Origin: Cytobacillus kochii
GTDB lineage: Bacteria > Bacillota > Bacilli > Bacillales > Cytobacillaceae
NCBI RefSeq assembly: GCF_020171845.1
Contig: NZ_JAIVAM010000003.1
Location: 434,001-498,000 of the forward strand
Length of the DNA: 64,000 nucleotides
Direction: 5' to 3'
Part shown: positions 33,288-42,917 of the stretch, piece after piece
How positions within the stretch are numbered: the first letter of the stretch is position 1
Layout of the letters: every line of letters begins with the position of its first letter
The notes under the pieces: model-generated
What the model saw: only the letters and a program-made list of their open reading frames with translations
What the model was told of the DNA's origin: nothing
Databases searched by the model: none
Program-made: the position numbers and the translations under genes

Positions 33288-33929
33288 ATGATAAAAAAAA
33301 TGTACCAGAACGTCGTAGTAAATCATTTCCGTGAGCATTCCTCAATCTACTTGTTTGTTATTATATTGTTTTTGATGGGTGTCATATTTGGAGCGGTGGT
33401 CGTAAATAGTTTAAGTTTGACGCAAAAAGAGGATTTATTTCAATACTTGACTCAGTTTTTTGGTCATGTTTCAAATGAGGAAATGGCGACACCGGCTAAT
33501 ATATTTGAACAAAGCTTACTTCATAATGGAAAATATATAGGCGTGATATGGCTATTGGGGATATCTATTATTGGATTACCGCTTATTTTAGTTTTATTAT
33601 TTGTGAAAGGGATGGTCGTTGGCTTTACTGTCGGTTTTTTAGTAAGTCAATTAAAGTGGCATGGGTTTTTATTATCTTTTGTGTCCATTTTGCCACAAAA
33701 TATGATTATCATTCCAATTTTTATTATTACATCTACTTTTGCAATTTCATTTTCAATGAAGATGATTCGTCGGCTGTTTATGAAGAAAGTAAATAATCCA
33801 TTTATGCCGTTGCTAGGTAAATACTTAATTTCTTTCCTTATTGCCATTATTATATTAGCTGGTGCATCAGCTATTGAGGCCTATATTTCACCGGTGCTAA
33901 TGAAGTCAGTCATTGACTCAGTCCTCTAA
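33288..33929 (+). CDS. spoIIM: Stage II sporulation protein M
   Basis: A 213-residue membrane protein with about five hydrophobic helices. As part of the SpoIID-SpoIIM-SpoIIP complex it drives engulfment of the forespore by peptidoglycan degradation. Length, N-terminus (basic residues then FVIILFLMGVIFGAV) and position before fur agree with B. subtilis SpoIIM. ATG 33288 follows AGGAGG at the right distance; the upstream in-frame ATG is discarded. A sigma-E-like promoter precedes it. Confidence 0.93.
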   Translation: MIKKMYQNVVVNHFREHSSIYLFVIILFLMGVIFGAVVVNSLSLTQKEDLFQYLTQFFGHVSNEEMATPANIFEQSLLHNGKYIGVIWLLGISIIGLPLILVLLFVKGMVVGFTVGFLVSQLKWHGFLLSFVSILPQNMIIIPIFIITSTFAISFSMKMIRRLFMKKVNNPFMPLLGKYLISFLIAIIILAGASAIEAYISPVLMKSVIDSVL

Positions 33930-34017
33930 ACTCATCGATTGCTTATATAAGGTTTGAATGCTATAATTCTTTTATCATATGAGTTTAGTAATAATGACTA
34001 CTTGGATAAATGATCAT

Positions 34018-34048
34018 GTACAGAGCCTACGTTAGGTTCTGTACTTTT
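34018..34048 (+). terminator. Rho-independent terminator after spoIIM
   Basis: GTACAGAGCCTA pairs with TAGGTTCTGTAC, followed by TTTTAT. Confidence 0.82.
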
Positions 34049-34063
34049 ATGTTGTTTTAGGTA

Positions 34064-34078
34064 TTATAACAATTCTAA
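34064..34078 (+). promoter_or_regulatory. PerR-box-like sequence upstream of fur (distal)
   Basis: TTATAACAATTCTAA matches the PerR box TTATAATnATTATAA at 12 of the 14 defined positions. Confidence 0.5.
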
Positions 34079-34103
34079 TATAAGAGTTATTATAAAGGTC
34101 TCT

Positions 34104-34118
34104 TTATAATGATTTTAG
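34104..34118 (+). promoter_or_regulatory. PerR-box-like sequence at the fur promoter (proximal)
   Basis: TTATAATGATTTTAG matches the PerR box at 12 of 14 defined positions and ends two bases before the -35 element. In B. subtilis fur is a PerR target. Confidence 0.6.
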
Positions 34119-34119
34119 T

Positions 34120-34147
34120 TTGATTCTATACATCTATCTGTTATAAT
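34120..34147 (+). promoter_or_regulatory. Sigma-A promoter of fur
   Basis: TTGATT and TATAAT are separated by 16 bases, about 34 bases upstream of the fur start. Confidence 0.7.
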
Positions 34148-34180
34148 GAGAATGTTAGTGGTGAGGGAGGGACTTTCGGT

Positions 34181-34645
34181 ATGGAAAGCAGAATTGACAG
34201 AATCAAAAAACAGTTGCATTCATCCAGTTATAAACTAACACCACAACGTGAAGCCACGGTTCGCGTTTTGTTAGAACATGAAGAGGACCATTTGAGTGCG
34301 GAAGATGTATACCTCCTTGTTAAAGAAAAGTCGCCAGAAATCGGTTTAGCAACTGTTTATCGAACACTTGAATTACTAACTGAATTAAAAATTGTTGATA
34401 AAATTAATTTTGGTGATGGCGTTTCCCGATATGACTTACGTCAAGAAGGTGCTGCTCACTTCCATCATCATCTTGTATGCATAGAATGCGGTGCAGTAGA
34501 TGAAATTCAAGAAGATCTACTAGAAGATGTGGAAGAAGTTGTTGAGAAGCGTTGGCATTTCAAAATAAAAGACCATCGTCTTACTTTTCATGGCATCTGC
34601 TATCGATGTCAAGATAAAAAAAATGATGAAGAGCCAGAAGCATAA
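34181..34645 (+). CDS. fur: Ferric uptake regulator Fur
   Basis: A 154-residue Fur-family repressor. An N-terminal winged helix (YKLTPQREATVRVLLEHEEDHLSAEDVY) is followed by a metal-binding dimerisation domain with HFHHHLVCIECG and a C-terminal C-x2-C (CYRCQ). It represses iron-uptake genes when iron is sufficient. The assignment as Fur rather than PerR or Zur rests on the context fur-yqzK-xerD, identical to B. subtilis. A short terminator follows, so read-through to yqzK may be partial. Confidence 0.93.
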   Translation: MESRIDRIKKQLHSSSYKLTPQREATVRVLLEHEEDHLSAEDVYLLVKEKSPEIGLATVYRTLELLTELKIVDKINFGDGVSRYDLRQEGAAHFHHHLVCIECGAVDEIQEDLLEDVEEVVEKRWHFKIKDHRLTFHGICYRCQDKKNDEEPEA

Positions 34646-34650
34646 GGCAC

Positions 34651-34690
34651 AACCCTTTTCTAATTTCATTGGAAAGGGTTTTCTTATTTT
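34651..34690 (+). terminator. Terminator after fur
   Basis: AACCCTTT pairs with AAAGGGTT, followed by a T-rich tract. Confidence 0.8.
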
Positions 34691-34841
34691 TCTCTAACTC
34701 GTGTCTCAAGCTCCGAACGAAAATAGGGTTTTTGTTCGGTAAAAGCTCACAGAACTTAAATGATTCCTCATTGGAAACAGGTATAAATCTTGTCCAAAAT
34801 GGCATACCCTCTAATAAGACGTTTTATTTGGGGGAGAAATG

Positions 34842-35069
34842 ATGAGTGCATGGATTAAATTAGTCTATCAAACCATTAAGGTTTTTGTTCTTTTTACAGG
34901 AAGCACAATTCTTTTTTATTATGGAATTATGTGGTTAAATGAAGAGTATCAGGATTATCATCGTTATGATGAGCCGAGTGGGGCAGCCGTGAAGGTAGCA
35001 GCAAGTGCGAATGCAACGGACTCTTCTTGGTTGGATCGGTTGATTCTGTTTTATTTAAATGGGGAGTAA
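34842..35069 (+). CDS. yqzK: YqzK family protein (DUF4227)
   Basis: A 75-residue protein with one N-terminal membrane helix ([19 protein letters not shown]) and the family motif YHRYDEPSG. Function unknown; it lies between fur and xerD throughout Bacillus. GGGGGAG is the ribosome site; of two adjacent ATGs the second (34842) has the better spacing. Its stop lies just before the xerD ATG. Confidence 0.85.
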   Translation: MSAWIKLVYQTIKVFVLFTGSTILFYYGIMWLNEEYQDYHRYDEPSGAAVKVAASANATDSSWLDRLILFYLNGE

Positions 35070-35076
35070 TGATTTT

Positions 35077-35970
35077 ATGAATGATCATCTGCAGGATTTT
35101 ATCCACTATTTAATGATTGAAAAAGGGCTAGCCAGAAATACGATAATGTCATATGAAAGAGACTTAAGAAGTTATATATTGTTTATTGAGCAGAAGATGA
35201 TGAAGCAATCGATGAATGAGATTGAACGTGTTCATATTGTTCAGTTTCTAGCTCAGCTTAAGGATGATGGCAAGTCTGCTAAAACAATTGCAAGGCATAT
35301 AGCGTCTATTCGTTCCTTTCACCAATTTGCACTTCGTGAAAAAATAGCAGATCACGATCCTTCTATTCATATTGAAACACCGCAAGCTGAAAAATCTTTG
35401 CCAAAGGTTTTAAATATGAAGGAAGTTGAGAGATTGCTAGACCTCCCGAACAATGGCAGCCGCTTTTATTTAAGGGACAAAGCTATGCTAGAAGTACTCT
35501 ATGCAACAGGAATCCGCGTCAGTGAATTAATCCATTTAACAATAAATGATGTTCATCTAACGATGGGTTTTTTAAGATGCATTGGTAAAGGAAATAAGGA
35601 AAGAATCATTCCATTAGGAAAAACAGCACAAGCAGCTGTTCAAGATTATTTAGATAAGGGTAGACAACAGTTGTTATCACCAAAACACCCGACAGAATAC
35701 TTATTTTTAAATCATCATGGGAAAGGGTTATCACGGCAAGGATTTTGGAAAAACTTAAAAAAAACAGCACAAGCAGCTGGTATTCAAAAAGAGTTAACGC
35801 CTCATACTTTAAGGCATTCATTTGCCACCCATTTACTTGAAAATGGAGCAGATTTAAGAGCTGTACAAGAAATGCTTGGCCATGCAGATATTTCTACGAC
35901 ACAAATATATACACATGTGTCAAAAACGAGATTAAAAGATGTATATAAACAATTCCATCCGAGAGCTTAA
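35077..35970 (+). CDS. xerD: Site-specific tyrosine recombinase XerD (RipX)
   Basis: A 297-residue tyrosine recombinase that works with XerC/CodV at dif to resolve chromosome dimers. It shows an N-terminal core-binding domain (residues 1-95) and the catalytic residues Arg in ATGIRVSEL, His-x2-Arg in [12 protein letters not shown] and Tyr in TTQIYTHV. The ATG at 35077 gives an N-terminus ([12 protein letters not shown]) aligned with B. subtilis XerD; the upstream frame overlaps yqzK. A terminator follows. Confidence 0.95.
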   Translation: MNDHLQDFIHYLMIEKGLARNTIMSYERDLRSYILFIEQKMMKQSMNEIERVHIVQFLAQLKDDGKSAKTIARHIASIRSFHQFALREKIADHDPSIHIETPQAEKSLPKVLNMKEVERLLDLPNNGSRFYLRDKAMLEVLYATGIRVSELIHLTINDVHLTMGFLRCIGKGNKERIIPLGKTAQAAVQDYLDKGRQQLLSPKHPTEYLFLNHHGKGLSRQGFWKNLKKTAQAAGIQKELTPHTLRHSFATHLLENGADLRAVQEMLGHADISTTQIYTHVSKTRLKDVYKQFHPRA

Positions 35971-35983
35971 CAGGAAATATGTA

Positions 35984-36029
35984 GAAAAACAGTGAAAAGT
36001 GATATAAAAGACTGTTTTTCTTTTTTTAT
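35984..36029 (+). terminator. Terminator after xerD
   Basis: AAAAACAGT pairs with ACTGTTTTT, followed by a T-rich run; the loop is long. Confidence 0.75.
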
Positions 36030-36228
36030 TTTCAGTACAATATAGATGTCAGACTTCTGACGAAAGAGATCTTTCTTAAAGGTGATGTATATTAAAGTCT
36101 TTCATGACATTCCTCTTTGTTAGGTTCTAGACGTTTTACACTATCCTTCGCTGTTGATGAAAGCCTTTTTGGGGTATGATAAGTAGGGATTTCTGTAGTA
36201 AAGAAATAGTTAGAAAGGAGTGTTATTT

Positions 36229-37425
36229 GTGAACACATTTACATATAAACGTATTTTTCTTATTGTAATGGACTCTGTTGGAATAGGAGAAGCACCTGAT
36301 GCGAAAAATTTCGGTGATGAAGATGCTCATACGTTAGGCCATATTGCCGAGAAGATGGGCGGTTTGCATATGCCTCATATGGAACGTCTCGGATTAAGTA
36401 ATATCAATGAAATAAAAGGGATAGCCAAAGTCGCACAACCTGAGGCTTTTTATACAAAGCTTCAAGAAGCTTCTGTTGGGAAAGATACAATGACAGGACA
36501 TTGGGAAATAATGGGCCTTCATATTCAAAAACCCTTTCAAGTATTTCCTAATGGATTTCCAGAGGAGTTAATTCAAGAATTAGAAGAAAAGACAGGTCGA
36601 AAAGTGATTGGTAATAAACCTGCGAGTGGCACAGTGATTTTAGACGAATTAGGGGAAGAGCATATGGAGACAGGCTCTCTTATTGTTTATACATCGGCTG
36701 ATTCGGTGCTCCAAATCGCCGCCCATGAGGAAATCATACCAATTGAAGAACAGTATCGTATTTGTGAAATAGCTAGAGAATTGACTTTAAATGAAAAATA
36801 CATGGTAGGTAGAGTCATTGCTAGACCATTTGTTGGTAAAGCTGGGGCGTTTACAAGAACAGCGAATAGACATGATTATGCATTAAAGCCATTTGGCAGA
36901 ACAGTAATGAATGAGTTAAAAGATGCCAATCTAGATGTCATTGCCATCGGAAAAATTAATGATATATATGATGGAGAAGGCGTAACAGAAGCAATTAGAA
37001 CCACTTCAAATATGGATGGCATGGACAAGATGGTAGCTATAGCAAAAAAAGACTTTACAGGCATTAGTTTCTTGAATTTAGTAGACTTCGATGCCCTTTA
37101 TGGACATAGAAGAGATCCACTAGGGTACGGTCAAGCATTAGAAGAATACGATGCTCGTTTACCTGAACTTTTCGAGCAGTTAAATGAAAATGATCTTCTG
37201 ATTATTACAGCGGATCATGGTAATGACCCAATCCATCATGGTACAGATCATACGAGAGAATATGTGCCATTACTTGTTTATTCTAAGCGCTTATCTCATG
37301 GAGAAGAACTGCCTCAAGGCAAGACATTTGCTAACATTGGCGCGACTATTGCAGAGAATTTCCAAGTAAATAAGCCATTGATTGGAGAGAGCTTTCTTAA
37401 AAATGTCAAGGGAGTAGGAAAATAA
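36229..37425 (+). CDS. deoB: Phosphopentomutase
   Basis: A 398-residue alkaline-phosphatase-superfamily enzyme that interconverts (deoxy)ribose 1- and 5-phosphates in nucleoside salvage. The metal ligands are [12 protein letters not shown] near the N-terminus and a late TADHGNDP and GTDHTREY. The phosphorylated Thr is in KDTMTGHWE. The start is GTG 36229, eight bases after AAGGAG; an earlier GTG lies inside that site. It is the first gene of the deoB-pnp-pdp operon. B. subtilis calls it drm. Confidence 0.95.
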   Translation: MNTFTYKRIFLIVMDSVGIGEAPDAKNFGDEDAHTLGHIAEKMGGLHMPHMERLGLSNINEIKGIAKVAQPEAFYTKLQEASVGKDTMTGHWEIMGLHIQKPFQVFPNGFPEELIQELEEKTGRKVIGNKPASGTVILDELGEEHMETGSLIVYTSADSVLQIAAHEEIIPIEEQYRICEIARELTLNEKYMVGRVIARPFVGKAGAFTRTANRHDYALKPFGRTVMNELKDANLDVIAIGKINDIYDGEGVTEAIRTTSNMDGMDKMVAIAKKDFTGISFLNLVDFDALYGHRRDPLGYGQALEEYDARLPELFEQLNENDLLIITADHGNDPIHHGTDHTREYVPLLVYSKRLSHGEELPQGKTFANIGATIAENFQVNKPLIGESFLKNVKGVGK

Positions 37426-38243
37426 TGACTAGTTTACATGAGGTAAAAGCAGCGCAAGAATTAATTCAATCTAGAATAGATCAAACACCAACAGTAGGAC
37501 TTATATTAGGTTCTGGACTTGGGGTACTTGCTGAAGAGATAACAAATGCGATAAAAATACCGTATAGAGATATACCGGGTTTCCCGCAATCAACAGTAGC
37601 TGGTCATGCAGGTCAACTCGTTATTGGTCGATTAAACGGTGTAGCGGTTGTTGCTATGCAAGGAAGATTTCATTATTACGAAGGCTATACTATGCAGCAA
37701 GTTACGTTTCCAGTCCGTGTAATGAAGGAGTTGGGAGTACAGAAATTAATCGTAACCAATGCTGCTGGAGGCGTTAATGAAACTTTCTCACCAGGTGATT
37801 TAATGATCATCACAGACCATATTAACAATATGGGGGTAAACCCACTTATAGGTCCTAATGATGACCATTTTGGTGTGCGTTTTCAAGATTTGTCATCAGC
37901 GTATAATAAAGAAATGATACAAGTCGCAAAAGAGGTCGCAGAACAACAACAATTAGACATACAAACTGGTGTATACGTAGCTAATACAGGGCCAGTTTAT
38001 GAAACACCTGCAGAAGTAAAAATGCTTAGAATTTGCGGTGGAGATGCAGTTGGTATGTCAACTGTTCCCGAAGTTATTGTTGCGAATCATGCTGGTATGA
38101 ATGTACTTGGAATCTCTTGTATTTCTAATATGGCTGCAGGTATATTAGACCAACCATTAAATCATGAAGAAGTAATAGAAACAACGGAGAAAGTAAAACA
38201 ACAATTTTTAAGCTTTGTCAAAGGAATCGTGACAAAAATTTAA
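37425..38243 (+). CDS. punA: Purine nucleoside phosphorylase
   Basis: A 272-residue trimeric-type PNP that phosphorolyses purine (deoxy)nucleosides. Conserved segments are LGSGLG (phosphate loop), VAMQGRFHYYEGY, TNAAGGVN, GPVYETPAEVKM and GGDAVGMSTVPE. The ATG overlaps the deoB stop (TAATG), so translation is coupled. The product pentose 1-phosphate is the deoB substrate. Confidence 0.95.
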   Translation: MTSLHEVKAAQELIQSRIDQTPTVGLILGSGLGVLAEEITNAIKIPYRDIPGFPQSTVAGHAGQLVIGRLNGVAVVAMQGRFHYYEGYTMQQVTFPVRVMKELGVQKLIVTNAAGGVNETFSPGDLMIITDHINNMGVNPLIGPNDDHFGVRFQDLSSAYNKEMIQVAKEVAEQQQLDIQTGVYVANTGPVYETPAEVKMLRICGGDAVGMSTVPEVIVANHAGMNVLGISCISNMAAGILDQPLNHEEVIETTEKVKQQFLSFVKGIVTKI

Positions 38244-38264
38244 ATTTAGTGGGGGAACGATACG

Positions 38265-39569
38265 ATGAGAATGGTGGACATCATTGAGAAAAAAAGGGAT
38301 GGTCATTGCTTAACGACAGCGGAAATTAACTATTTTATTCAAGGCTATACAAATGAAACAATTCCTGATTATCAAGCAAGTGCACTTGCTATGGCGATTT
38401 ATTTTCAAGGAATGGATGAAAGAGAAACAGCTGATTTAACAACGGCAATGGTTAAATCAGGCGATGAAATCAATCTTTCAAACATTGATGGAATCAAAGT
38501 CGATAAGCATTCTACTGGGGGTGTAGGAGATACTACTACGCTTGTATTAGGGCCGCTAGTAGCTGCTGTAGGTGTGCCGGTTGCAAAGATGAGCGGAAGA
38601 GGTCTGGGCCATACAGGTGGAACTATTGATAAATTAGAGGCTATAGATGGATTTCATGTGGAGATTGATAATGACGAATTTATGAATTTAGTCAATCGTA
38701 ATAAACTAGCAGTCATAGGTCAAAGTGGAAACTTGACACCAGCTGATAAGAAGCTCTATGCATTAAGAGATGTGACTGCTTCTGTTAATAGCATCCCTTT
38801 AATTGCATCAAGTATCATGAGTAAAAAAATTGCTGCGGGTGCAGATGCAATTGTTTTGGACGTGAAAACGGGTTCAGGTGCATTTATGAAAACGATTGAA
38901 GAAGCAATTGCTTTAGCAAAAACAATGGTGAAAATCGGTAATCATGTTGGTAGACAGACAATGGCTGTCATCTCAGATATGAGCCAGCCCCTTGGCCTTG
39001 CAATCGGTAATGCTTTAGAAGTAGAAGAAGCGATTAATACTTTAAAAGGAGAAGGCCCGGAAGATTTGACTGATTTATGTTTAACTCTTGGAAGTCAAAT
39101 GGTCGTTTTAGCGAAAAAGGCCGATACGTTAGAAAGTGCGCGCACGCTATTACAAGAAGCAATCAGTAGCGGTAAAGCGTTAGAGACTTTTAAAACATTT
39201 ATCCAATCTCAAGGAGGAGATGTTGCAGTCGTTGATGACCCATCTCTACTTCCACAGGCAAAATATCAAATAAAGGTAGAAGCTGCACAGAGTGGATATA
39301 TTTCTGAAATTGCTGCAGAAAAACTTGGTACTGCGGCAATGATGCTTGGTGCGGGTAGAGCAACAAAAGATTCTATTATAGATCTCGCAGCAGGTCTCCT
39401 TCTTCATAAAAAAGTTGGCGATTCTGTCCAAAAAGGGGAAGCGTTGCTAACGATTCATAGCAATATGGAAGATGTTGAAGAAGTGAAAGATATCCTTATT
39501 AATCATATTAAAATAGTGTCAGAAGAAGTAACAGCACCAACATTGATACATCAAGTCATCACTGAATAA
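38265..39569 (+). CDS. pdp: Pyrimidine-nucleoside phosphorylase
   Basis: A 434-residue enzyme that phosphorolyses uridine and thymidine. The signature [18 protein letters not shown] is present (read in parts) together with KHSTGGVGD (phosphate binding) and a C-terminal HIHLxx-like domain. In B. subtilis pdp belongs to a different operon (dra-nupC-pdp); here it follows pnp by 21 bases, giving a complete salvage unit. GGGGG stands ahead of ATG. A strong terminator follows. Confidence 0.95.
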   Translation: MRMVDIIEKKRDGHCLTTAEINYFIQGYTNETIPDYQASALAMAIYFQGMDERETADLTTAMVKSGDEINLSNIDGIKVDKHSTGGVGDTTTLVLGPLVAAVGVPVAKMSGRGLGHTGGTIDKLEAIDGFHVEIDNDEFMNLVNRNKLAVIGQSGNLTPADKKLYALRDVTASVNSIPLIASSIMSKKIAAGADAIVLDVKTGSGAFMKTIEEAIALAKTMVKIGNHVGRQTMAVISDMSQPLGLAIGNALEVEEAINTLKGEGPEDLTDLCLTLGSQMVVLAKKADTLESARTLLQEAISSGKALETFKTFIQSQGGDVAVVDDPSLLPQAKYQIKVEAAQSGYISEIAAEKLGTAAMMLGAGRATKDSIIDLAAGLLLHKKVGDSVQKGEALLTIHSNMEDVEEVKDILINHIKIVSEEVTAPTLIHQVITE

Positions 39570-39578
39570 AAATACTAG

Positions 39579-39616
39579 AAAAAGCTTAAAGGAAATAAAA
39601 CCTTTAAGCTTTTTTA
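39579..39616 (+). terminator. Rho-independent terminator after pdp
   Basis: AAAAAGCTTAAAGG pairs with CCTTTAAGCTTTTT. Confidence 0.92.
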
Positions 39617-39838
39617 GTACAATTTAACTGAAAGATGCTCATTCTTAGAATATTTCCTTCGAATCATGCCCACATCAAAGTATACAAGGTCTCATTCCAT
39701 CCCTCTTACCTTCCGAACTTTTTTCATAGTAAAACACGGAATTTTTCATTTATAAAATGTAGTTTATGGTATTTTCATTGGTATAAATTATCAACAAATG
39801 GTAATCATGGAAACTATAAAGAATGGAGGGTTTGTGCG

Positions 39839-41017
39839 ATGAAGCGAATAGTAAGTGTATTTTTTATATGTATTCTCATGGTTTCTACCATAGCACCACA
39901 AGTATTTGCACGTGAAAGCGAAAAAATGACTGAAGAAGAAGTTGTGAAAAATGTAAAGTCAGCTATTTTAATTGAACGAGATACAGGCAAAGTGCTGTAT
40001 GAAAAAAATAGTGATGTTCAATTACCACCTGCAAGTATGACGAAAATTATGACGATGCTTTTAATTATGGAAGCAATCGATGAAGGCAAACTTAAATGGG
40101 ATGAAAAGATTAAGACAAGTGAATATGCTGCTTCAATGGGTGGTTCACAAATTTTTCTTGAGCCTGGAGAAGAAATGACAACAAAAGAAATGTTACAAGG
40201 GATTGCAATCGGTTCTGGAAATGACGCTTCTGTTGCTGTAGCAGAACGATTAGCCGGTACGGTAGATGACTTTGTCAAAATGATGAATGCAAAAGCAAAG
40301 GAGCTAGGTTTAAAGGACACTGTATTCAAAAATCCTACAGGCCTCCCGGTAACGGATCATTTTAGTACGGCTCATGATATGGCGATGATGGCAAAGGAAT
40401 TACTGAAGTATGAAGATATTACTAACTTTACCGGTACTTACGAGGCTTATTTGCGTGAAGACACTGATAAAAAATTCTGGTTAGTAAATACGAATAAATT
40501 AGTGCGTTTTTATCCGGGGGTAGATGGTCTTAAGACTGGATTTACTCAAGAAGCAAAGTATTGTTTAACAGCGACAGCTGAGAAAAATGGCATGCGTGTC
40601 ATTGCGGTTGTTTTTGGTGCACCTAGCTCAAAAGAGAGAAATGCAGAAGTGACGAAAATGCTAGACTATGCTTTTAATAAATATGAAACACATGCCATGT
40701 ATAAAAGGAATCAAGCGGTGGCAAAAGTGAAAGTATCAAAAGGTGAAAAGAAACAAGTAGAAGCATTAACAAGCGAACCCATTTCAATATTAGCTAAAAA
40801 AGGTGAAGATATTAAAAACGTGAAACAAACGGTTGTACTCGATGAGAATATGAAGGCTCCTGTTAAAAAAGGTGATGAAGTCGGCAAGATTATTTTTGAA
40901 AAAGACGGAAAAACAATGGTTGAAAGTCCTTTAGTCGCAAGTCAAGATAGTAAAAAAGCCAACATTTGGACATTATTTAAGCGTTCAATGGGAATGTTTA
41001 CGAAAGTATCAGAGTAA
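39839..41017 (+). CDS. dacF: D-alanyl-D-alanine carboxypeptidase DacF
   Basis: A 392-residue penicillin-binding protein with a signal peptide (residues 1-24, ending VFA). The DD-peptidase motifs are S66-M-T-K69, an SGN in IGSGNDAS, and KTG in GLKTGFT, followed by a beta-rich C-terminal domain. In B. subtilis DacF acts in the forespore to limit cortex cross-linking. ATG follows GGAGGG at normal distance; the 68-codon extension of the frame upstream lacks homology. It immediately precedes spoIIA as in B. subtilis. A sigma-F promoter is expected in 39750-39820 but I could not place it firmly. Confidence 0.95.
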   Translation: MKRIVSVFFICILMVSTIAPQVFARESEKMTEEEVVKNVKSAILIERDTGKVLYEKNSDVQLPPASMTKIMTMLLIMEAIDEGKLKWDEKIKTSEYAASMGGSQIFLEPGEEMTTKEMLQGIAIGSGNDASVAVAERLAGTVDDFVKMMNAKAKELGLKDTVFKNPTGLPVTDHFSTAHDMAMMAKELLKYEDITNFTGTYEAYLREDTDKKFWLVNTNKLVRFYPGVDGLKTGFTQEAKYCLTATAEKNGMRVIAVVFGAPSSKERNAEVTKMLDYAFNKYETHAMYKRNQAVAKVKVSKGEKKQVEALTSEPISILAKKGEDIKNVKQTVVLDENMKAPVKKGDEVGKIIFEKDGKTMVESPLVASQDSKKANIWTLFKRSMGMFTKVSE

Positions 41018-41077
41018 TATGTCGAATCGAGTGATGACAAGTCCTGTTTTAGCGAATAAACACTAGTTTTGTCTTCA

Positions 41078-41108
41078 TGAAGGAAAAACAGTTCATAGTA
41101 TAGAATTG
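41078..41108 (+). promoter_or_regulatory. Sigma-H-type promoter of the spoIIA operon
   Basis: GAAGGAAAAA, then ATAGAATTG, fits the sigma-H pattern (RnAGGAwWW and RnnGAATww with about 12 bases between), 90 bases before spoIIAA. spoIIA is a known sigma-H operon. Confidence 0.75.
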
Positions 41109-41194
41109 GACTCACTAAAGGCAGGTTGATATTCTATATGTGTCAATCCTGTCTAATCCATAGAGACAACTGATTACAAAGGAGGCTATGGTTA

Positions 41195-41545
41195 GTGAGT
41201 CTAGCAATTAATTTAGAAATAAAAAACAACGTATTATGTATTCGTTTAAGCGGGGAGCTTGATCATCACTCTGCGGATGAATTAAGAGCAAAAGCAACAA
41301 AAACGATTGAGGAACACGATATCCACCATATTATTCTTAATCTGGAACAATTAACATTCATGGATAGTTCTGGACTTGGAGTAATTCTTGGCAGATATAA
41401 ACAAGTGAAACAAAAAAATGGCGAAATGGTTGTATGTGCAATTTCTCCATCTGTAAAAAGACTTTTTGATATGTCTGGTTTATTTAAAATTATTCGCTTA
41501 GAACCTACTGAAGCGTTTGCCCTGCAACGATTGGGGGTGGCGTAA
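41195..41545 (+). CDS. spoIIAA: Anti-sigma F factor antagonist SpoIIAA
   Basis: A 116-residue STAS-domain protein. The phosphorylated Ser lies in the conserved [15 protein letters not shown] segment (second Ser). Dephosphorylated SpoIIAA binds SpoIIAB and releases sigma-F in the forespore. GTG start behind AAAGGAGG. First gene of spoIIA, two bases ahead of the spoIIAB GTG. Confidence 0.97.
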   Translation: MSLAINLEIKNNVLCIRLSGELDHHSADELRAKATKTIEEHDIHHIILNLEQLTFMDSSGLGVILGRYKQVKQKNGEMVVCAISPSVKRLFDMSGLFKIIRLEPTEAFALQRLGVA

Positions 41546-41986
41546 GTGAAAAATGTTATGCAAATGCAGTTTACTGCTCTCAGTCAAAATGAATCATTTG
41601 CTCGCGTAACAGTGGCAGCTTTTATTGCTCAGCTGGATCCAACAATGGATGAATTGACAGAAATTAAAACCGTTGTCTCAGAAGCTGTAACGAACGCTAT
41701 TATTCACGGCTATGATATGAGCCCAGATGGCATTGTACACATTTCAGTAACCATTGAAGAAGGAATAGTCGAACTGTCCATTAAAGATGAGGGTCTCGGT
41801 ATTATGGATATAGAAGAGGCAAGACAGCCTCTTTATACAACAAAGCCAGAGCTAGAGAGATCAGGCATGGGCTTTACGATTATGGAAAATTTTATGGACG
41901 AGATTAGTATTGTATCACACCCAGGTGAAGGCACAGAGGTCCGTTTAAAGAAGCATTTATCAAATAGTAAAATGCTATGTAATTAA
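41546..41986 (+). CDS. spoIIAB: Anti-sigma F factor / serine kinase SpoIIAB
   Basis: A 146-residue GHKL-type kinase. The N box [11 protein letters not shown], the glycine-rich DEGLGI and the final SGMGFTIM segments are visible. It sequesters sigma-F and phosphorylates SpoIIAA. GTG start directly after the spoIIAA stop codon; GGGGGTGG serves as the ribosome site. Confidence 0.97.
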   Translation: MKNVMQMQFTALSQNESFARVTVAAFIAQLDPTMDELTEIKTVVSEAVTNAIIHGYDMSPDGIVHISVTIEEGIVELSIKDEGLGIMDIEEARQPLYTTKPELERSGMGFTIMENFMDEISIVSHPGEGTEVRLKKHLSNSKMLCN

Positions 41987-41997
41987 GGAGTCTTGCT

Positions 41998-42753
41998 ATG
42001 GATGTGGAGGTTAAAACAGGAAAGACGCAATATTTAAAAGATCATGAAGTTAAAGAGCTCATTGGTAAAAGTCAAAATGGTGATCAAGCGTCTAGAGATT
42101 TGATTGTCCAAAAGAATATGCGCTTAGTATGGTCAGTTGTCCAGCGCTTCCTCAATCGAGGATACGAACCAGATGACTTATTTCAAATTGGCTGTATTGG
42201 ATTGTTGAAATCGGTTGATAAATTCGATTTGAGTTATGATGTGAAATTTTCTACTTACGCTGTTCCTATGATTATTGGTGAGATCCAACGTTTTATAAGA
42301 GACGATGGAACAGTTAAAGTCAGTCGTTCACTTAAAGAACTCGGAAATAAAATTCGGAAAGCAAAAGATGAGTTATCGAAATCATTAGGTAGGGTGCCAA
42401 CCGTATCAGAGATTTCTGAATTCCTTGATATCCCAACAGAGGATATTATCATGGCCCAAGATGCTAGTCGACTTCCCTCGTCAATTCATGAAACCGTGTA
42501 TGAAAATGATGGTGACCCTATTACTTTGCTTGACCAAATAGATGATGGGGATGAGGGGAGATGGTTCGATAAAATCGCGTTAAAAGAAGCGATAAATGAA
42601 TTAGATGAAAGAGAGAGACTGATTGTTTATTTGCGCTATTACAAAGACCAAACACAATCAGAAGTAGCAGTCAGGCTTGGTATATCACAAGTACAAGTCT
42701 CGAGGCTTGAGAAGAAAATATTGAAGCAAATGAAAGAGCATATGGACTTATAG
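41998..42753 (+). CDS. sigF: RNA polymerase sporulation sigma factor SigF
   Basis: A 251-residue sigma-70 family factor with region 2 (RLVWSVVQRFLNRGYEPDDLFQIG in pieces), region 3 and region 4 HTH (TQSEVAVRLGISQVQVSRLEKK). It is the first forespore-specific sigma factor. AAGGAG precedes ATG. Third gene of the spoIIA operon. Confidence 0.97.
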   Translation: MDVEVKTGKTQYLKDHEVKELIGKSQNGDQASRDLIVQKNMRLVWSVVQRFLNRGYEPDDLFQIGCIGLLKSVDKFDLSYDVKFSTYAVPMIIGEIQRFIRDDGTVKVSRSLKELGNKIRKAKDELSKSLGRVPTVSEISEFLDIPTEDIIMAQDASRLPSSIHETVYENDGDPITLLDQIDDGDEGRWFDKIALKEAINELDERERLIVYLRYYKDQTQSEVAVRLGISQVQVSRLEKKILKQMKEHMDL

Positions 42754-42853
42754 TCTATATGCTTTTTCATTTGCTTCTTTTAAGTGAAGAGTCGACGTTT
42801 ATGAATTTACTAATAACAAGCAAGCAATATCAGTGTGAGGAAATTATTGGATT

Positions 42854-42883
42854 TCATGAAGTGAAATACCTTTACTCATACTA
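42854..42883 (+). promoter_or_regulatory. Candidate sigma-G promoter of the spoVA operon
   Basis: TCATG and CATACTA are 18 bases apart, close to the forespore sigma-G/F consensus, about 35 bases before the spoVAA start. The spoVA operon of B. subtilis is sigma-G dependent. Confidence 0.55.
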
Positions 42884-42917
42884 TATGCAAGGAAATCTTT
42901 GTGTGGGAAGTGAAAGG

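Noticed and set aside
39635-39838. 68-residue N-terminal extension of dacF
   Set aside because: No homology; a GGAGGG site and a signal peptide begin at the internal ATG.
42759-42917. 53-residue N-terminal extension of spoVAA
   Set aside because: Contains the candidate sigma-G promoter and is not part of the family sequence.
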